Below, in pieces: positions 1-7,091 of a DNA stretch of 24,168 bases. The position numbers and the translations under genes are program-made. The stretch is taken from assembly GCA_049509675.1 (NCBI GenBank), contig JBEKZQ010000041.1:1-24168 (forward strand), read 5' to 3'. Below the pieces are notes generated by a model, which did no database searches, had not been told where the DNA came from, and was given only the letters and a program-made list of their open reading frames with translations. Positions within the stretch are counted from its first letter, which is position 1, and the number at the start of each line of letters is the position of its first letter. This DNA is from JBEKZQ01 sp049509675 (GTDB taxonomy: Bacteria > Planctomycetota > Planctomycetia > Pirellulales > Thermoguttaceae).

Positions 1-130
1 GCTAAATTGGCCCAATACCGTGGTACAAACGTGGTACAGGGAGCATCGGCATGACAACCGAACGAAGACCAGGCGTCCGGGCCGTAGCCGATCCGATCCC
101 CGTGGAGATTCCGCCCGCAACGCCAGCTCC

Positions 131-1294
131 TTAGCCGTTGGCACGCGCGTGCGTACTGTTGTCCACCACGACCACGTCCACCCCGGGAACGGTCTGCAGC
201 AGGCGATCGAGCACGGTCTGCCCGAACCAGCGGCGATACCAGGGCTGCTTGCTGCGGCCGAGAATAATGTGCGTGATGCCGTACTCGTTGACGAACGATT
301 CGATCGTGCTCACCAGGTCGGTCCCTTTGAACTCCAATGAGGTTCCGCCCAACTGTCGGGCGAGTTCCAGATTTTTGCCCACCTCCCGTTGCGTGGCCGC
401 GTCGATGTGTTGCGGGTCTTCGCGGGGGGTTTGCACGTACACGGCGTACCAGGGGGCGCCCATGCGGTCGGCGATGCGGGCGGCCTTGCGCAGCAGGGCG
501 GCCGCGTGCGGACTCCGCGAGCTCAGGCAGACCATGACGCGCTCCGAGCCCGAGGTGGCTACGCCGCTCCGCTGGGCCGCCTCGCGGCGATGGCGGTCCA
601 GATGGAAGGCGATCTCCTCCATGGCCAACTCCCGCAGTTGCGTGAGTTTCTCCTGGCCGAAGAAGTTCTCCATGGCGGTTTGGATCCGTTCGGCCGTGTA
701 GATCTTGCCGGCCTGGAGGCGGTCGCGGAGGTCCTCGGCCGAGAGATCGACGTTCACGATCTGGTCGGCCATGTTGACCACGTAATCGGGAATCCGCTCT
801 TTGACCCGCACGCCCGTGGCCCGTTCCACGATGTCGTGCAGGCTCTCCAGGTGCTGGATATTCAAGGTGGTGATGACGTTGATCCCCGCGCGGAGGATCT
901 CCTCCACGTCTTGATGGCGCTTGGGATTGCGGCTCCCCGGGGCATTGGTGTGGGCCAATTCGTCGATCAGGGCGATGGTGGGGCGGCGGGCCAGAACGGC
1001 GTCCACGTCCATTTCCTCCAGGACGATTCCGCGATACTCGATCCGCCGCCGCGGCACCTGTTCCAACTCGCCCACCTGGGCGATCGTCTCGGCGCGGCCG
1101 TGCGTCTCGACCAGTCCGATCACCACGTCCACGCCCTGCCGCCGCAAACGGTTGCCTTCCTGGAGCATGTCGTAGGTCTTGCCGACTCCGGCGGCGAAGC
1201 CCAGGTAGATCTTCAGCCGTCCCCGCTGTTGGCGTCGGATCAAATCGAGAAACTGTTCGGGCTTCGGTTGCGATTCGTCGTGGGACATGCTCAC
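131..1294 (-). CDS. Stand-alone KdpD N-terminal sensor (KdpD + Usp domains, no kinase)
   Basis: About 387 aa, against roughly 890 for full KdpD. Residues 20-230 match the KdpD sensor domain: Walker A GFAAGVGKT at 32-40, VETHGR at 62-67, DELAHTNAPGS from 111, and an N-I-Q-H-L-E-S-L stretch typical of KdpD. Residues about 253-380 form a Usp-like domain. The four membrane helices, GAF and kinase domains of classical KdpD are absent and the gene ends cleanly, so this looks like a genuine short form. In KdpD this region is cytoplasmic, binds ATP and tunes the kinase; in other bacteria the Usp part can bind c-di-AMP. It is last in a three-gene leftward operon after a regulator and a kinase. The GTG start overlaps the kinase stop by 4 nt (GTGA), suggesting coupled translation; an ATG two codons in (1288) is an equally possible start. 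I infer that it signals to the neighbouring kinase in trans. Confidence 0.9.
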   Translation of the reverse strand: MSMSHDESQPKPEQFLDLIRRQQRGRLKIYLGFAAGVGKTYDMLQEGNRLRRQGVDVVIGLVETHGRAETIAQVGELEQVPRRRIEYRGIVLEEMDVDAVLARRPTIALIDELAHTNAPGSRNPKRHQDVEEILRAGINVITTLNIQHLESLHDIVERATGVRVKERIPDYVVNMADQIVNVDLSAEDLRDRLQAGKIYTAERIQTAMENFFGQEKLTQLRELAMEEIAFHLDRHRREAAQRSGVATSGSERVMVCLSSRSPHAAALLRKAARIADRMGAPWYAVYVQTPREDPQHIDAATQREVGKNLELARQLGGTSLEFKGTDLVSTIESFVNEYGITHIILGRSKQPWYRRWFGQTVLDRLLQTVPGVDVVVVDNSTHARANG

Positions 1295-3180
1295 CTCGTC
1301 ACCTGCTCACCTGCTCCCCTGCTCTGTTCTTGCCCCCCGCCGTGCAGCGGCAACGAGATGCGAAAAACGGTCTTGGTTCCCGGCTCGCTCTCGCAGGCGG
1401 CGCTGCCGCCGTGGGCGGTGGCGATTTCGCGCACGATCGCCAGTCCCAGGCCGCTGCCCCCGGTGGCCGTTTCGCCCGGCACGCGGAAATATTTTTCAAA
1501 CACCAGCGGCAGGTACTGCGGCGGGATGCCCGAACCGGTGTCGGTCACCGAAAAGACCATCGTCTCGTCGACACGTTGGGCGGCCAGCGCAATGTGCCCG
1601 CCCTGCGGCGTGTGCAGCAGGGCGTTGTCCAGCAGATTCTGCAGGGCATGCTGGAACTGATCGGCGTCGACGGCCACCGCTTCCAGGCCGGCAGGCGCCT
1701 CGATCAGCAGATCCACCCCCTTATCCTCGGCGCGGGGGCGGAACGATTCGGCGGCCGACTGCAACAGCTCCATGGGCCGCCGCAGTTCGACGTGGAGTTG
1801 GTCCCGTCCCTGTTCCAGCCGGGCCAGGTCCAGCAGGTTGTTGATCATCACCAGCAGGCGCTCGGCGTTATCGCGGGCGTCGACCAGAAGTTCCAGTTGT
1901 TTCGGCGTCAGCGCTCCGACCGATTCTTCCAGGAGCAGGTGCAGCACGAGGCGGATGCCCGTCAGCGGCGTTTTCAATTCGTGGCTCACCGTGGCCACCA
2001 GGTTGCTCTTCACTTCGTCCAGGAGCCGGAAGCGGGTGACGTCTTCCAGGAGCACGGCCGCGCCCACGGTCACTCCCTCGCGGTCGCGGATCGGCAGGAT
2101 GCGCGGCAGGAACGAGTGCGCTTCCTCGCCCACGCGAAGTGCGATCGCCTTGTCGAAACCTTCGGGCAGGTAGGCGCGCTGGTTCTGCAAGACGTCGGCC
2201 AACGGTTGGCGGAGCGGCTCCGGCGGCTGCCAGGTCAGGGGCGCGATCTTGTCGTCCTCCTGCGGATGCGCCCCCAGCAAACGCCGGGCGATCAGATTGG
2301 CCAGCTCCACGTGCTGCGCGCGATCGACCACCAGCACCGGGTCCGGGAAGGAATCGATGGTCGCCTGGCTGGTCTGCTGGGCGCGCAATAATTGCGCCTT
2401 GTGCGACTTGCGGTAGTCGCGGAGTTGCCGGGCCATGGCGTTGAAGCTGCTGGCCAGTTGCCCCAGCTCGTCGTGCGAGGTGATCGGCACGAGCTGATCG
2501 AGATCGCCGGCCCCGATGGCCATGGCCGACTCGGTCACGGCGCGGATCGGGAAGAGAATGGTGCGGATCGTGCCGCCCACCAGAAGCGCGGCCAGGGCGA
2601 TGCCGCACGCCAGCCCGCCGCCGTACCAGAGCAACGAGGAGCGGGCCAGGCGCCGCGCCTCGGCGTTCGCCTGTTCCATGTTCTGCTGATTGATGCGCAG
2701 GATCTTGCCCGACGCCTTCTTGATTTCCAGGAACGTATTGTACAAGCCGGCGTGCTTCGCCTCGTCGAAATAAAGCTCGTTGCGGCGTTGATCGGGGTGT
2801 GCAAAGAAGATATCCCCCTGTCGGCGATAGCGCTGCGAGAGGGTTGTCAACGTGTCGACCAACTCCCTCTCGCCGGGCACCGTGATGTTGCCCTGCTCGG
2901 CCTCCAGGCTGAGGTCGTACGATTTCCAATTGTCGCGGAACTGTTGGCGAGATTGCTCCTCCCGTTTCCGATCGGCCAGAGCGAACTGCAGCGACGAATC
3001 GATGCGCTCCAGCGCCTCGTTGAGGTCGCGCATGTAGACGACGCTGTCGTAGTTTTCGCGGAGGATTTTGTCGATCCGGTCGCCCAGGTTGTAGATCAGG
3101 AAGGTCCCCGTTCCGCCCAGCATCACCAGCAAGGCGATCAGGGGGAGTGTGGCGATGATGATGCGCCGGCGAAGTGTCAT
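1291..3180 (-). CDS. HAMP-PAS sensor histidine kinase of the kdp locus
   Basis: 629 aa from the ATG at 3180. The frame stays open further upstream, but only as a shadow of the regulator gene. A membrane helix lies at about 7-30, an extracytoplasmic helical segment at 31-180, a second helix at about 181-207, HAMP at 205-258 and a PAS-like region at about 268-385. The DHp H-box is SHELKTPLTGIR with H400, and the ATPase has N519 in LLDNALLH, DTGSGIPP at 547-554, FEKYF at 561-565 and GGSGLGLAI at 574-582. All catalytic boxes are intact. A GGAG lies 8 nt before the start and the regulator stop is 14 nt upstream. It takes the place of the kinase half of KdpD but has the layout of an ordinary two-helix periplasmic sensor. 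The last dozen codons run into a tandem octamer that also supplies Shine-Dalgarno-like sequence for the next gene. The partner is very likely the regulator just upstream. Confidence 0.9.
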   Translation of the reverse strand: MTLRRRIIIATLPLIALLVMLGGTGTFLIYNLGDRIDKILRENYDSVVYMRDLNEALERIDSSLQFALADRKREEQSRQQFRDNWKSYDLSLEAEQGNITVPGERELVDTLTTLSQRYRRQGDIFFAHPDQRRNELYFDEAKHAGLYNTFLEIKKASGKILRINQQNMEQANAEARRLARSSLLWYGGGLACGIALAALLVGGTIRTILFPIRAVTESAMAIGAGDLDQLVPITSHDELGQLASSFNAMARQLRDYRKSHKAQLLRAQQTSQATIDSFPDPVLVVDRAQHVELANLIARRLLGAHPQEDDKIAPLTWQPPEPLRQPLADVLQNQRAYLPEGFDKAIALRVGEEAHSFLPRILPIRDREGVTVGAAVLLEDVTRFRLLDEVKSNLVATVSHELKTPLTGIRLVLHLLLEESVGALTPKQLELLVDARDNAERLLVMINNLLDLARLEQGRDQLHVELRRPMELLQSAAESFRPRAEDKGVDLLIEAPAGLEAVAVDADQFQHALQNLLDNALLHTPQGGHIALAAQRVDETMVFSVTDTGSGIPPQYLPLVFEKYFRVPGETATGGSGLGLAIVREIATAHGGSAACESEPGTKTVFRISLPLHGGGQEQSRGAGEQVTR

Positions 3181-3194
3181 GGGAGAATCTCCAC

Positions 3195-4526
3195 TCAAAT
3201 CCCGTATCTTTTTCGCTTGCGATAAAGGGTGCTGGGATCGATGCCGAGTTTCGCGGCCGCCTCTTCCATCGTCGCCGTGGTGGCCAGCAGGCGACGGATG
3301 TGCTCGGCCTCCAGTTGTTCCAAGGTGGGCGGCTGGCCGGTTGCCAGGACGGCCTGGCTGGGGCTGCCGATCTGGCTTGGCAAGTCGCCGAGCTCGACCA
3401 GCGGTCCGGTGGCCAGGATCACGCCCCGTTCGACGGCATTGCGCAGCTCGCGGATGTTTCCCGGCCAGGGATATCGCTTCAGTGCCTCCCGCGCCGGCTG
3501 GGCGAATGCCGAGATCGCCTTGGCGTTCTGCCGGGCGAAGAAGCGCAGCAGGTGTTCGGCCAGCGGCAGAATGTCGGCGGGCCGTGCGCGGAGCGGCGGC
3601 ACGGTGATCTCGATGACGTTGAGCCGGTAGAAGAGGTCTTCGCGGAAGCGGCCGGCGGCAATTTCCGCCTCCAGGTCGTGATTGGTGGCGGCCAGTACGC
3701 GCACGTTGCTGGCCTGGGTGCGCGTTTCGCCCACCCGCTCGTAGCATCGCTCTTGCAGCAGGCGGAGGAGCTTGGGCTGCAACGTCAAGGGCAGGTCGCC
3801 GATCTCGTCCAACAACAGCGTGCCGCCCTCGGCCGTGGCCACCTTGCCCACCGTGTCGCGCACCGCGCCGGTGAAGGCGCCCTGCACGTGGCCGAACATC
3901 TCGCTCTCCAATAACTCGGCCGACAGACTGGGACAATGGATCGTGACGAACGCGTTGGCGGCGCGGGGGCTGCGGGCATGGATGGCGCGGGCCAACACGC
4001 CCTTGCCCGTGCCGCTTTCGCCGCGCAGCAGGATCGTGGCCTCGCTGGCCGCCGTTTTGAAGGCCATGTCCAAGGCCTGCCGCATGCTCGCTTCGGCACT
4101 CTGTAGATCGACCTCCGGAACCGTCGCGCGGACTTGCTGCTCCAACTCTTCCACTTGGGTTTGCAGGCGGCACAAGGCGGCGATCCGCTCCAGCACGGCG
4201 CGGAGCTGATCGGGCGTAAAAGGCTTGGGCAGATAGTCGAATGCGCCGCGACGCATCGCCTCGACGGCCGTCTCGATCGTCGCGTAGGCCGTGACCATCA
4301 CGACGTGCAGTCCCGGCGCCAGCCGCAGAAGCCGCGGCAGCAGGTCCAGACCCTGTTCCTCCGCCAGGCGGAGGTCCAACAATGCCACCTCGAAGGGGCG
4401 GTGCGACAACAGATCCAAGGCCTGGGCCGCATCCCGGGCCTCCATCACCCGATGGCCTAATACCTCCAGCGACAGCCGCAAACTCCGCCGCAGGTTCGCA
4501 TCGTCGTCAATGATGAGCGTATTCAT
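3195..4526 (-). CDS. NtrC-family sigma-54-dependent response regulator of the kdp locus
   Basis: 443 aa. Receiver at 1-120 with acidic D7-D9, phospho-acceptor D51, T79 and K101. The AAA+ sigma-54 activation domain spans about 140-370, with Walker A GESGTGKG at 169-176, the sigma-54 contact loop GAFTGA at 216-221, and Walker B LLLDE ending at E241. WPGNIRELRNAVERG follows, and a Fis-type HTH closes the protein (AAAKLGIDPSTLYRKRKRYG). All residues needed for phosphorylation and for remodelling sigma-54 polymerase are present. KdpE of the classical pair is an OmpR-family regulator that works with sigma-70, so this is a different regulator class in the KdpE position. It is first in its operon and divergent from the kdp genes. 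The intergenic region has a good -24/-12 promoter and repeated half-sites, which makes this protein the obvious candidate activator. Confidence 0.93.
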   Translation of the reverse strand: MNTLIIDDDANLRRSLRLSLEVLGHRVMEARDAAQALDLLSHRPFEVALLDLRLAEEQGLDLLPRLLRLAPGLHVVMVTAYATIETAVEAMRRGAFDYLPKPFTPDQLRAVLERIAALCRLQTQVEELEQQVRATVPEVDLQSAEASMRQALDMAFKTAASEATILLRGESGTGKGVLARAIHARSPRAANAFVTIHCPSLSAELLESEMFGHVQGAFTGAVRDTVGKVATAEGGTLLLDEIGDLPLTLQPKLLRLLQERCYERVGETRTQASNVRVLAATNHDLEAEIAAGRFREDLFYRLNVIEITVPPLRARPADILPLAEHLLRFFARQNAKAISAFAQPAREALKRYPWPGNIRELRNAVERGVILATGPLVELGDLPSQIGSPSQAVLATGQPPTLEQLEAEHIRRLLATTATMEEAAAKLGIDPSTLYRKRKRYGI

Positions 4527-4569
4527 CGTGCAAGAAGCCTCACTACCCTACACATTCTTTAATGATACC

Positions 4570-4605
4570 TTGCATTCTGCAATACCAGGTCATGCAATAT
4601 GCAAT
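4570..4605. promoter_or_regulatory. Cluster of TGCAAT half-sites: candidate enhancer for the sigma-54 activator
   Basis: TTGCA-TTC-TGCAA (4570-4582) is a perfect 5 bp palindrome. TGCAAT occurs at 4578-4583, 4593-4598 and 4600-4605. The cluster ends about 80 bp before the -24 element of the rightward promoter, within the usual upstream activator range for NtrC-type proteins. It is also in the leader of the leftward regulator gene, so it could serve autoregulation. That the divergent regulator binds here is inference. Confidence 0.4.
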
Positions 4606-4643
4606 GATCCGTGGCTGGCGACGCCCAGGGGCGTTTGTCGTAA

Positions 4644-4671
4644 ATCGTATAATTAACGCACTTTACGTCAA
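4644..4671 (-). promoter_or_regulatory. Possible sigma-70-type promoter for the leftward regulator operon
   Basis: On the minus strand TTGACG (4671-4666) and TACGAT (4649-4644) are separated by 16 nt. This would start transcripts near 4637, leaving a leader of about 110 nt before the regulator ATG. The -10 is only a four-of-six match, so support is moderate. Confidence 0.35.
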
Positions 4672-4684
4672 ATAATCCGGGCGC

Positions 4685-4698
4685 GGCACGTAGGATGC
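4685..4698 (+). promoter_or_regulatory. Candidate sigma-54 (-24/-12) promoter of the kdp operon
   Basis: The plus strand reads CGGCACGTAGGATGCTTA at 4684-4701. GG at 4685-4686 and GC at 4697-4698 are exactly 10 nt apart, as required for sigma-54. GGCACG matches the -24 core and TGCT the -12 core. Transcription would start near 4709-4711, about 180 nt before the first small ORF. Its position between a sigma-54 activator gene and the kdp genes strengthens the call considerably. Confidence 0.62.
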
Positions 4699-4710
4699 TT
4701 AGGTCATGGT

Positions 4711-4843
4711 GCAGTTCAGGTGCCGGGCAGGAGAACTGCGAAGCCGGGGTCTGATCCATTTTTCGGCTGATAGGCATTGCCATTTGGCCGACTTACGACC
4801 GAAAACATGGACCCGGGTACCCTCTGGGTGCCTTCGCGTCAGA
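4711..4843 (+). promoter_or_regulatory. Structured 5' leader of the kdp mRNA (possible cis-regulatory RNA)
   Basis: Read by eye, this leader can form several helices. GCAGTTC (4711-4717) pairs with GAACTGC (4733-4739) at the predicted 5' end. TCTGA (4750-4754) pairs with TCAGA (4839-4843). Inside that, 12 nt at 4755-4766 pair with 4799-4811 through 12 base pairs and one bulged C (4806). The loop holds GGC-ATT-GCC (4773-4781), and ACCC-TCT-GGGT lies at 4819-4829. This is more ordered than a random leader. I could not match it to the ydaO (c-di-AMP) consensus or any other riboswitch I know, so the ligand and function are open. Confidence 0.4.
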
Positions 4844-4892
4844 TCTCCTGGGGCGCCGGTCGGAATCGCTGCACGAGAAAGGAGCGTGTCTT

Positions 4893-4988
4893 ATGGATCT
4901 TCAGGTCTGGCTGCCGGCCATGGTCCTCTTGGGATTGGCCGGCTTCGCCTTGATGTTCGCCTGTATCGTGGCGTGCGACAAGATATGA
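4893..4988 (+). CDS. 31-aa single-helix membrane microprotein upstream of kdpF
   Basis: ATG at 4893, with AGGAG 9 nt before it, opens 31 codons: MDLQVWLPAM, a hydrophobic stretch rich in L, A, G, F and M, then the tail ACDKI and TGA. It predicts one membrane helix. It is the first ORF of the rightward operon and ends 10 nt before the kdpF start. It differs from KdpF, which is the next ORF. I cannot name a family with certainty. Small proteins ending in a CDK/CDR-like tail in front of kdpF seem familiar from other kdp operons, but that is recollection. It may help assemble or stabilise the KdpFABC complex. Confidence 0.72.
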   Translation: MDLQVWLPAMVLLGLAGFALMFACIVACDKI

Positions 4989-4998
4989 AAGGGATGCC

Positions 4999-5088
4999 AT
5001 GACGATCTTGACCTGGCTCACGGCCGCGGTGACCGTCTTGCTGCTGGCCTATCTGTTCGCCGCGCTGGTCCGGCCGGAATGGTTCTGA
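4999..5088 (+). CDS. kdpF: KdpF, small subunit of the K+-transporting ATPase
   Basis: 29 aa, within the usual KdpF size. One hydrophobic helix (LTAAVTVLLLAYLFAALV) is followed by the characteristic RPEWF-like terminus; most KdpF proteins end in RPE-(K/R/W)-F. The ATG at 4999 follows GGGA and lies 10 nt after the preceding microprotein stop. KdpF is a lipid-like peptide that stabilises KdpFABC in the inner membrane. The gene order F-A-B-C supports the call. Confidence 0.88.
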   Translation: MTILTWLTAAVTVLLLAYLFAALVRPEWF

Positions 5089-5102
5089 ACTAATTGTTGA
5101 GG

Positions 5103-5129
5103 TTCCCCTCTCCCGGAGGGCGAGGGGAA
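5103..5129. repeat. Single C/T-rich palindrome (REP-like) between kdpF and kdpA
   Basis: TTCCCCTC (5103-5110) pairs with GAGGGGAA (5122-5129). The inner CCC/GGG pair brings the hairpin to 11 bp with one mismatch. It belongs to the same family as the paired copies at 6931-7072, 12702-12828 and 22039-22150. It also makes the kdpA frame look open further upstream than the real start. Confidence 0.7.
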
Positions 5130-5150
5130 TGTTCTGAAAGGTGCGATACG

Positions 5151-6911
5151 ATGCCCCATCAGTTGCAAGTCTGGTTCCTCCCGCTGTTGATCCTGACGGT
5201 GACCACGGCCCTGGCCATACCATTTAGCCGTTATCTGGCCTGGATCATGGAAGGCCGCTATCGGGCGCCGCGCGTGCTCCGTTGGTGCGAACGACTTGTC
5301 GACACCGGCACCCAGAACTGGAAGCAGTATGCCGTTTCGATGCTCTTGTTCAACCTGTTGATGTTCGTCTTCGGATTCACCATTTTGGCCATCCAACCGA
5401 AGGTCGATCTGGGCCTGAATCCGGACAACAAGGGGATGCTCGCCCCGACCACCATATTCAACGCGGTCATCTCGTTCCTCACGAACACCAACTTGCAACA
5501 TTACTCCGGCGAGCAACATCTCTCCTATTTCAGCCAGATTTTCTTCGTGTTGTGGAACATGTTCCTCTCGGCCAGCGTGGGCTTCTGCAGCCTGGCGGCC
5601 ATTATCCGCGGTCTGCGCGGCGACAAGCATATGGGCAATTACTACCTGGACATGTGGCGCGTCGTGGCCTACACCTTCGTGCCGGCCAGCCTGATCATGG
5701 GCGTGTTGCTCATGGCCGACGGCGTTCCCATGACGCTCGAACGCGCCGCGGTGGCCACGACCGTCGAGCCGGGGGCCATGGGACCGGATGACAAGGGCGT
5801 GACGCAACTCCAACAGCAGATTTCGCGCGGCCCGGTGGCGGCCGTCATCCCCATCAAGCACTTGGGCACTAACGGCGGCGGCTTCTTCGGCGCCAACTCG
5901 GCCCACCCATACGAGAATCCCAGCGCGTGGAGCAATTTCCTCACGGTGATGAACCTCTGTCTCTACCCCTTCGCGCTGGTGCTGATGTACGGCCGCATGC
6001 TCGGCCAGTTGCGCCACGCCTGGGTGATCTTCGCCGTGATGATGCTGATGTTTCTGACGACCATTACCTGGGGCGTCTATTGGGACACGCTGCAACCGAA
6101 CCCGGGGCTGGCCGGCCTGCCCGTCGACCAAAGCCTGGGCAACCTGGAAGGCAAGGAGTTGCGATTTGGCACGTCCGCCGGTCCGACCTTCGCCGCCGCC
6201 ACCACCTCCATTTCCTGCGGATCGGTCGACTGCGCCCACGACAGCCTTAACCCGTTGGCCGGACTCTCGCCCTTGACCGGCATGTGGCTGAACTGCATCT
6301 ATGGCGGCAAGGGCGTGGGGATGATCAATCTGTTGCTGTATCTGATCGTCGGCGTGTTCATCGCCGGCTTGATGGTCGGCCGCACGCCCGAGTACTTGGG
6401 CAAGAAGGTCGAGGCCCGGGAGATGAAGCTGGCCATGCTGGCCCTGCTGGTGCATCCGATCTTGATTCTGATGCCCGCCGGGTACTTCGCCGCTACCGAC
6501 TGGGGCAACAAGTCGACGAGCAACCCGGGCCCGCACGGCCTGTCGGAGATGGTGTATGAATTCAGCTCGGCCTCGGCCAACAACGGCTCGGAGTTCGCCG
6601 GACTGAACACGGGCTGGGGAGCGAACGACAACCCGAATCCGGCCCCTTTCAGCCGGCCCTGGGACATCGCCACGGGCCTGGTCATGCTGTTTAGTCGTTT
6701 CATCCCGGTGATCGCGCCGATGGCCATGGCGGCCAGTCTGGCGGCCAAGAAGCCCACGCCGTTTACCGTGGGCACGATGCGGACCGATACGTTCACCTTC
6801 GGCTGCCTGCTGTTGGGAACCATTTTGTTGATCGGGGCGTTGTTGTTCCTGCCGGTGGCGGCCCTGGGGCCCGTCGCCGAACACCTCGGCCCGATCCCGT
6901 TCGGCGGCTAA
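5151..6911 (+). CDS. kdpA: KdpA, K+-binding and channel subunit of the K+-transporting ATPase
   Basis: 586 aa from ATG 5151 (AAGGTG just upstream); E. coli KdpA is 557. Many membrane helices. Selectivity-filter and related segments are visible: FLTNTN at 109-114 followed by HYSGEQHLSYFSQ, and GTNGGGFFGANSAHPYENPS from 239. A third conserved stretch is MVGRTPEYLGKKVEAREMK. KdpA is a superfamily-of-K+-transporters protein that takes K+ from outside and passes it through an internal tunnel to KdpB. The 19 upstream in-frame codons are encoded by a REP-like palindrome and lack their own ribosome site, so they are excluded. A 180-nt spacer carrying a REPIN-like repeat separates it from kdpB, which is unusual in a kdp operon. 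Confidence 0.97.
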   Translation: MPHQLQVWFLPLLILTVTTALAIPFSRYLAWIMEGRYRAPRVLRWCERLVDTGTQNWKQYAVSMLLFNLLMFVFGFTILAIQPKVDLGLNPDNKGMLAPTTIFNAVISFLTNTNLQHYSGEQHLSYFSQIFFVLWNMFLSASVGFCSLAAIIRGLRGDKHMGNYYLDMWRVVAYTFVPASLIMGVLLMADGVPMTLERAAVATTVEPGAMGPDDKGVTQLQQQISRGPVAAVIPIKHLGTNGGGFFGANSAHPYENPSAWSNFLTVMNLCLYPFALVLMYGRMLGQLRHAWVIFAVMMLMFLTTITWGVYWDTLQPNPGLAGLPVDQSLGNLEGKELRFGTSAGPTFAAATTSISCGSVDCAHDSLNPLAGLSPLTGMWLNCIYGGKGVGMINLLLYLIVGVFIAGLMVGRTPEYLGKKVEAREMKLAMLALLVHPILILMPAGYFAATDWGNKSTSNPGPHGLSEMVYEFSSASANNGSEFAGLNTGWGANDNPNPAPFSRPWDIATGLVMLFSRFIPVIAPMAMAASLAAKKPTPFTVGTMRTDTFTFGCLLLGTILLIGALLFLPVAALGPVAEHLGPIPFGG

Positions 6912-6930
6912 TGTCGCTTGTTCGCTGGAG

Positions 6931-7072
6931 TCCCCCTCTCCCTCCGGGAGAGGGCCGGGGAGTGGGGACGCTGAGAGACAGGAAACACAGGAAAGCCACG
7001 TCTTATCGCATTTCCCCTCACCCTCGGGCACCGACGCGAAGCGTTGGTCGCTCCCGGAGGGAGAGGGGAACC
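6931..7072. repeat. REPIN-like pair of inverted palindromes between kdpA and kdpB
   Basis: The left copy has arms CCCTCTCCC (6934-6942) and GGGAGAGGG (6946-6954) around TCC, then a G-rich flank. The right copy (7011-7072) is the inverse: CCCCTCACCC first, then CTCCCGGAGGGAGAGGGG, with about 25 extra bases that contain GACGC-GAA-GCGTT. A 50-60 nt unique spacer lies between them. The pair fills most of the 180-nt gap inside the kdp operon and may affect mRNA decay or the ratio of KdpA to KdpB. Confidence 0.75.
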
Positions 7073-7091
7073 AAGAACAGGAAGACGCAAC

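Noticed and set aside
20..340. Plus-strand ORF of 106 codons at the left edge
   Set aside because: It overlaps the 3' end of the KdpD-like gene on the opposite strand and shows no recognisable similarity. The first 130 nt contain only a short direct repeat, CGTGGTACA, at 19-27 and 30-38.
3181..4173. Extension of the kdp-locus kinase to a 960-residue protein
   Set aside because: The extra N-terminal part is an out-of-frame reading of the regulator gene. The kinase starts at 3180 with its own ribosome site and membrane helix.
4621..4634. ACGCCC-AG-GGGCGT hairpin as a terminator for either divergent operon
   Set aside because: It lies upstream of both coding directions and has no T run; at most an operator-like palindrome.
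4648..4653. Perfect TATAAT on the plus strand as a sigma-70 promoter for kdp
   Set aside because: No -35 element at 16-18 nt upstream (the position reads CCAGGG or close to it), and the sigma-54 site a little downstream is a better match.
4711..4892. ydaO (c-di-AMP) riboswitch in the kdp leader
   Set aside because: Attractive for a K+ operon, but I could not align the conserved ydaO core with this leader, so only an unnamed structured leader is reported.
5094..5150. 19-residue N-terminal extension of KdpA
   Set aside because: It is encoded by a REP-like palindrome and has no ribosome site; KdpA similarity starts at the ATG at 5151.
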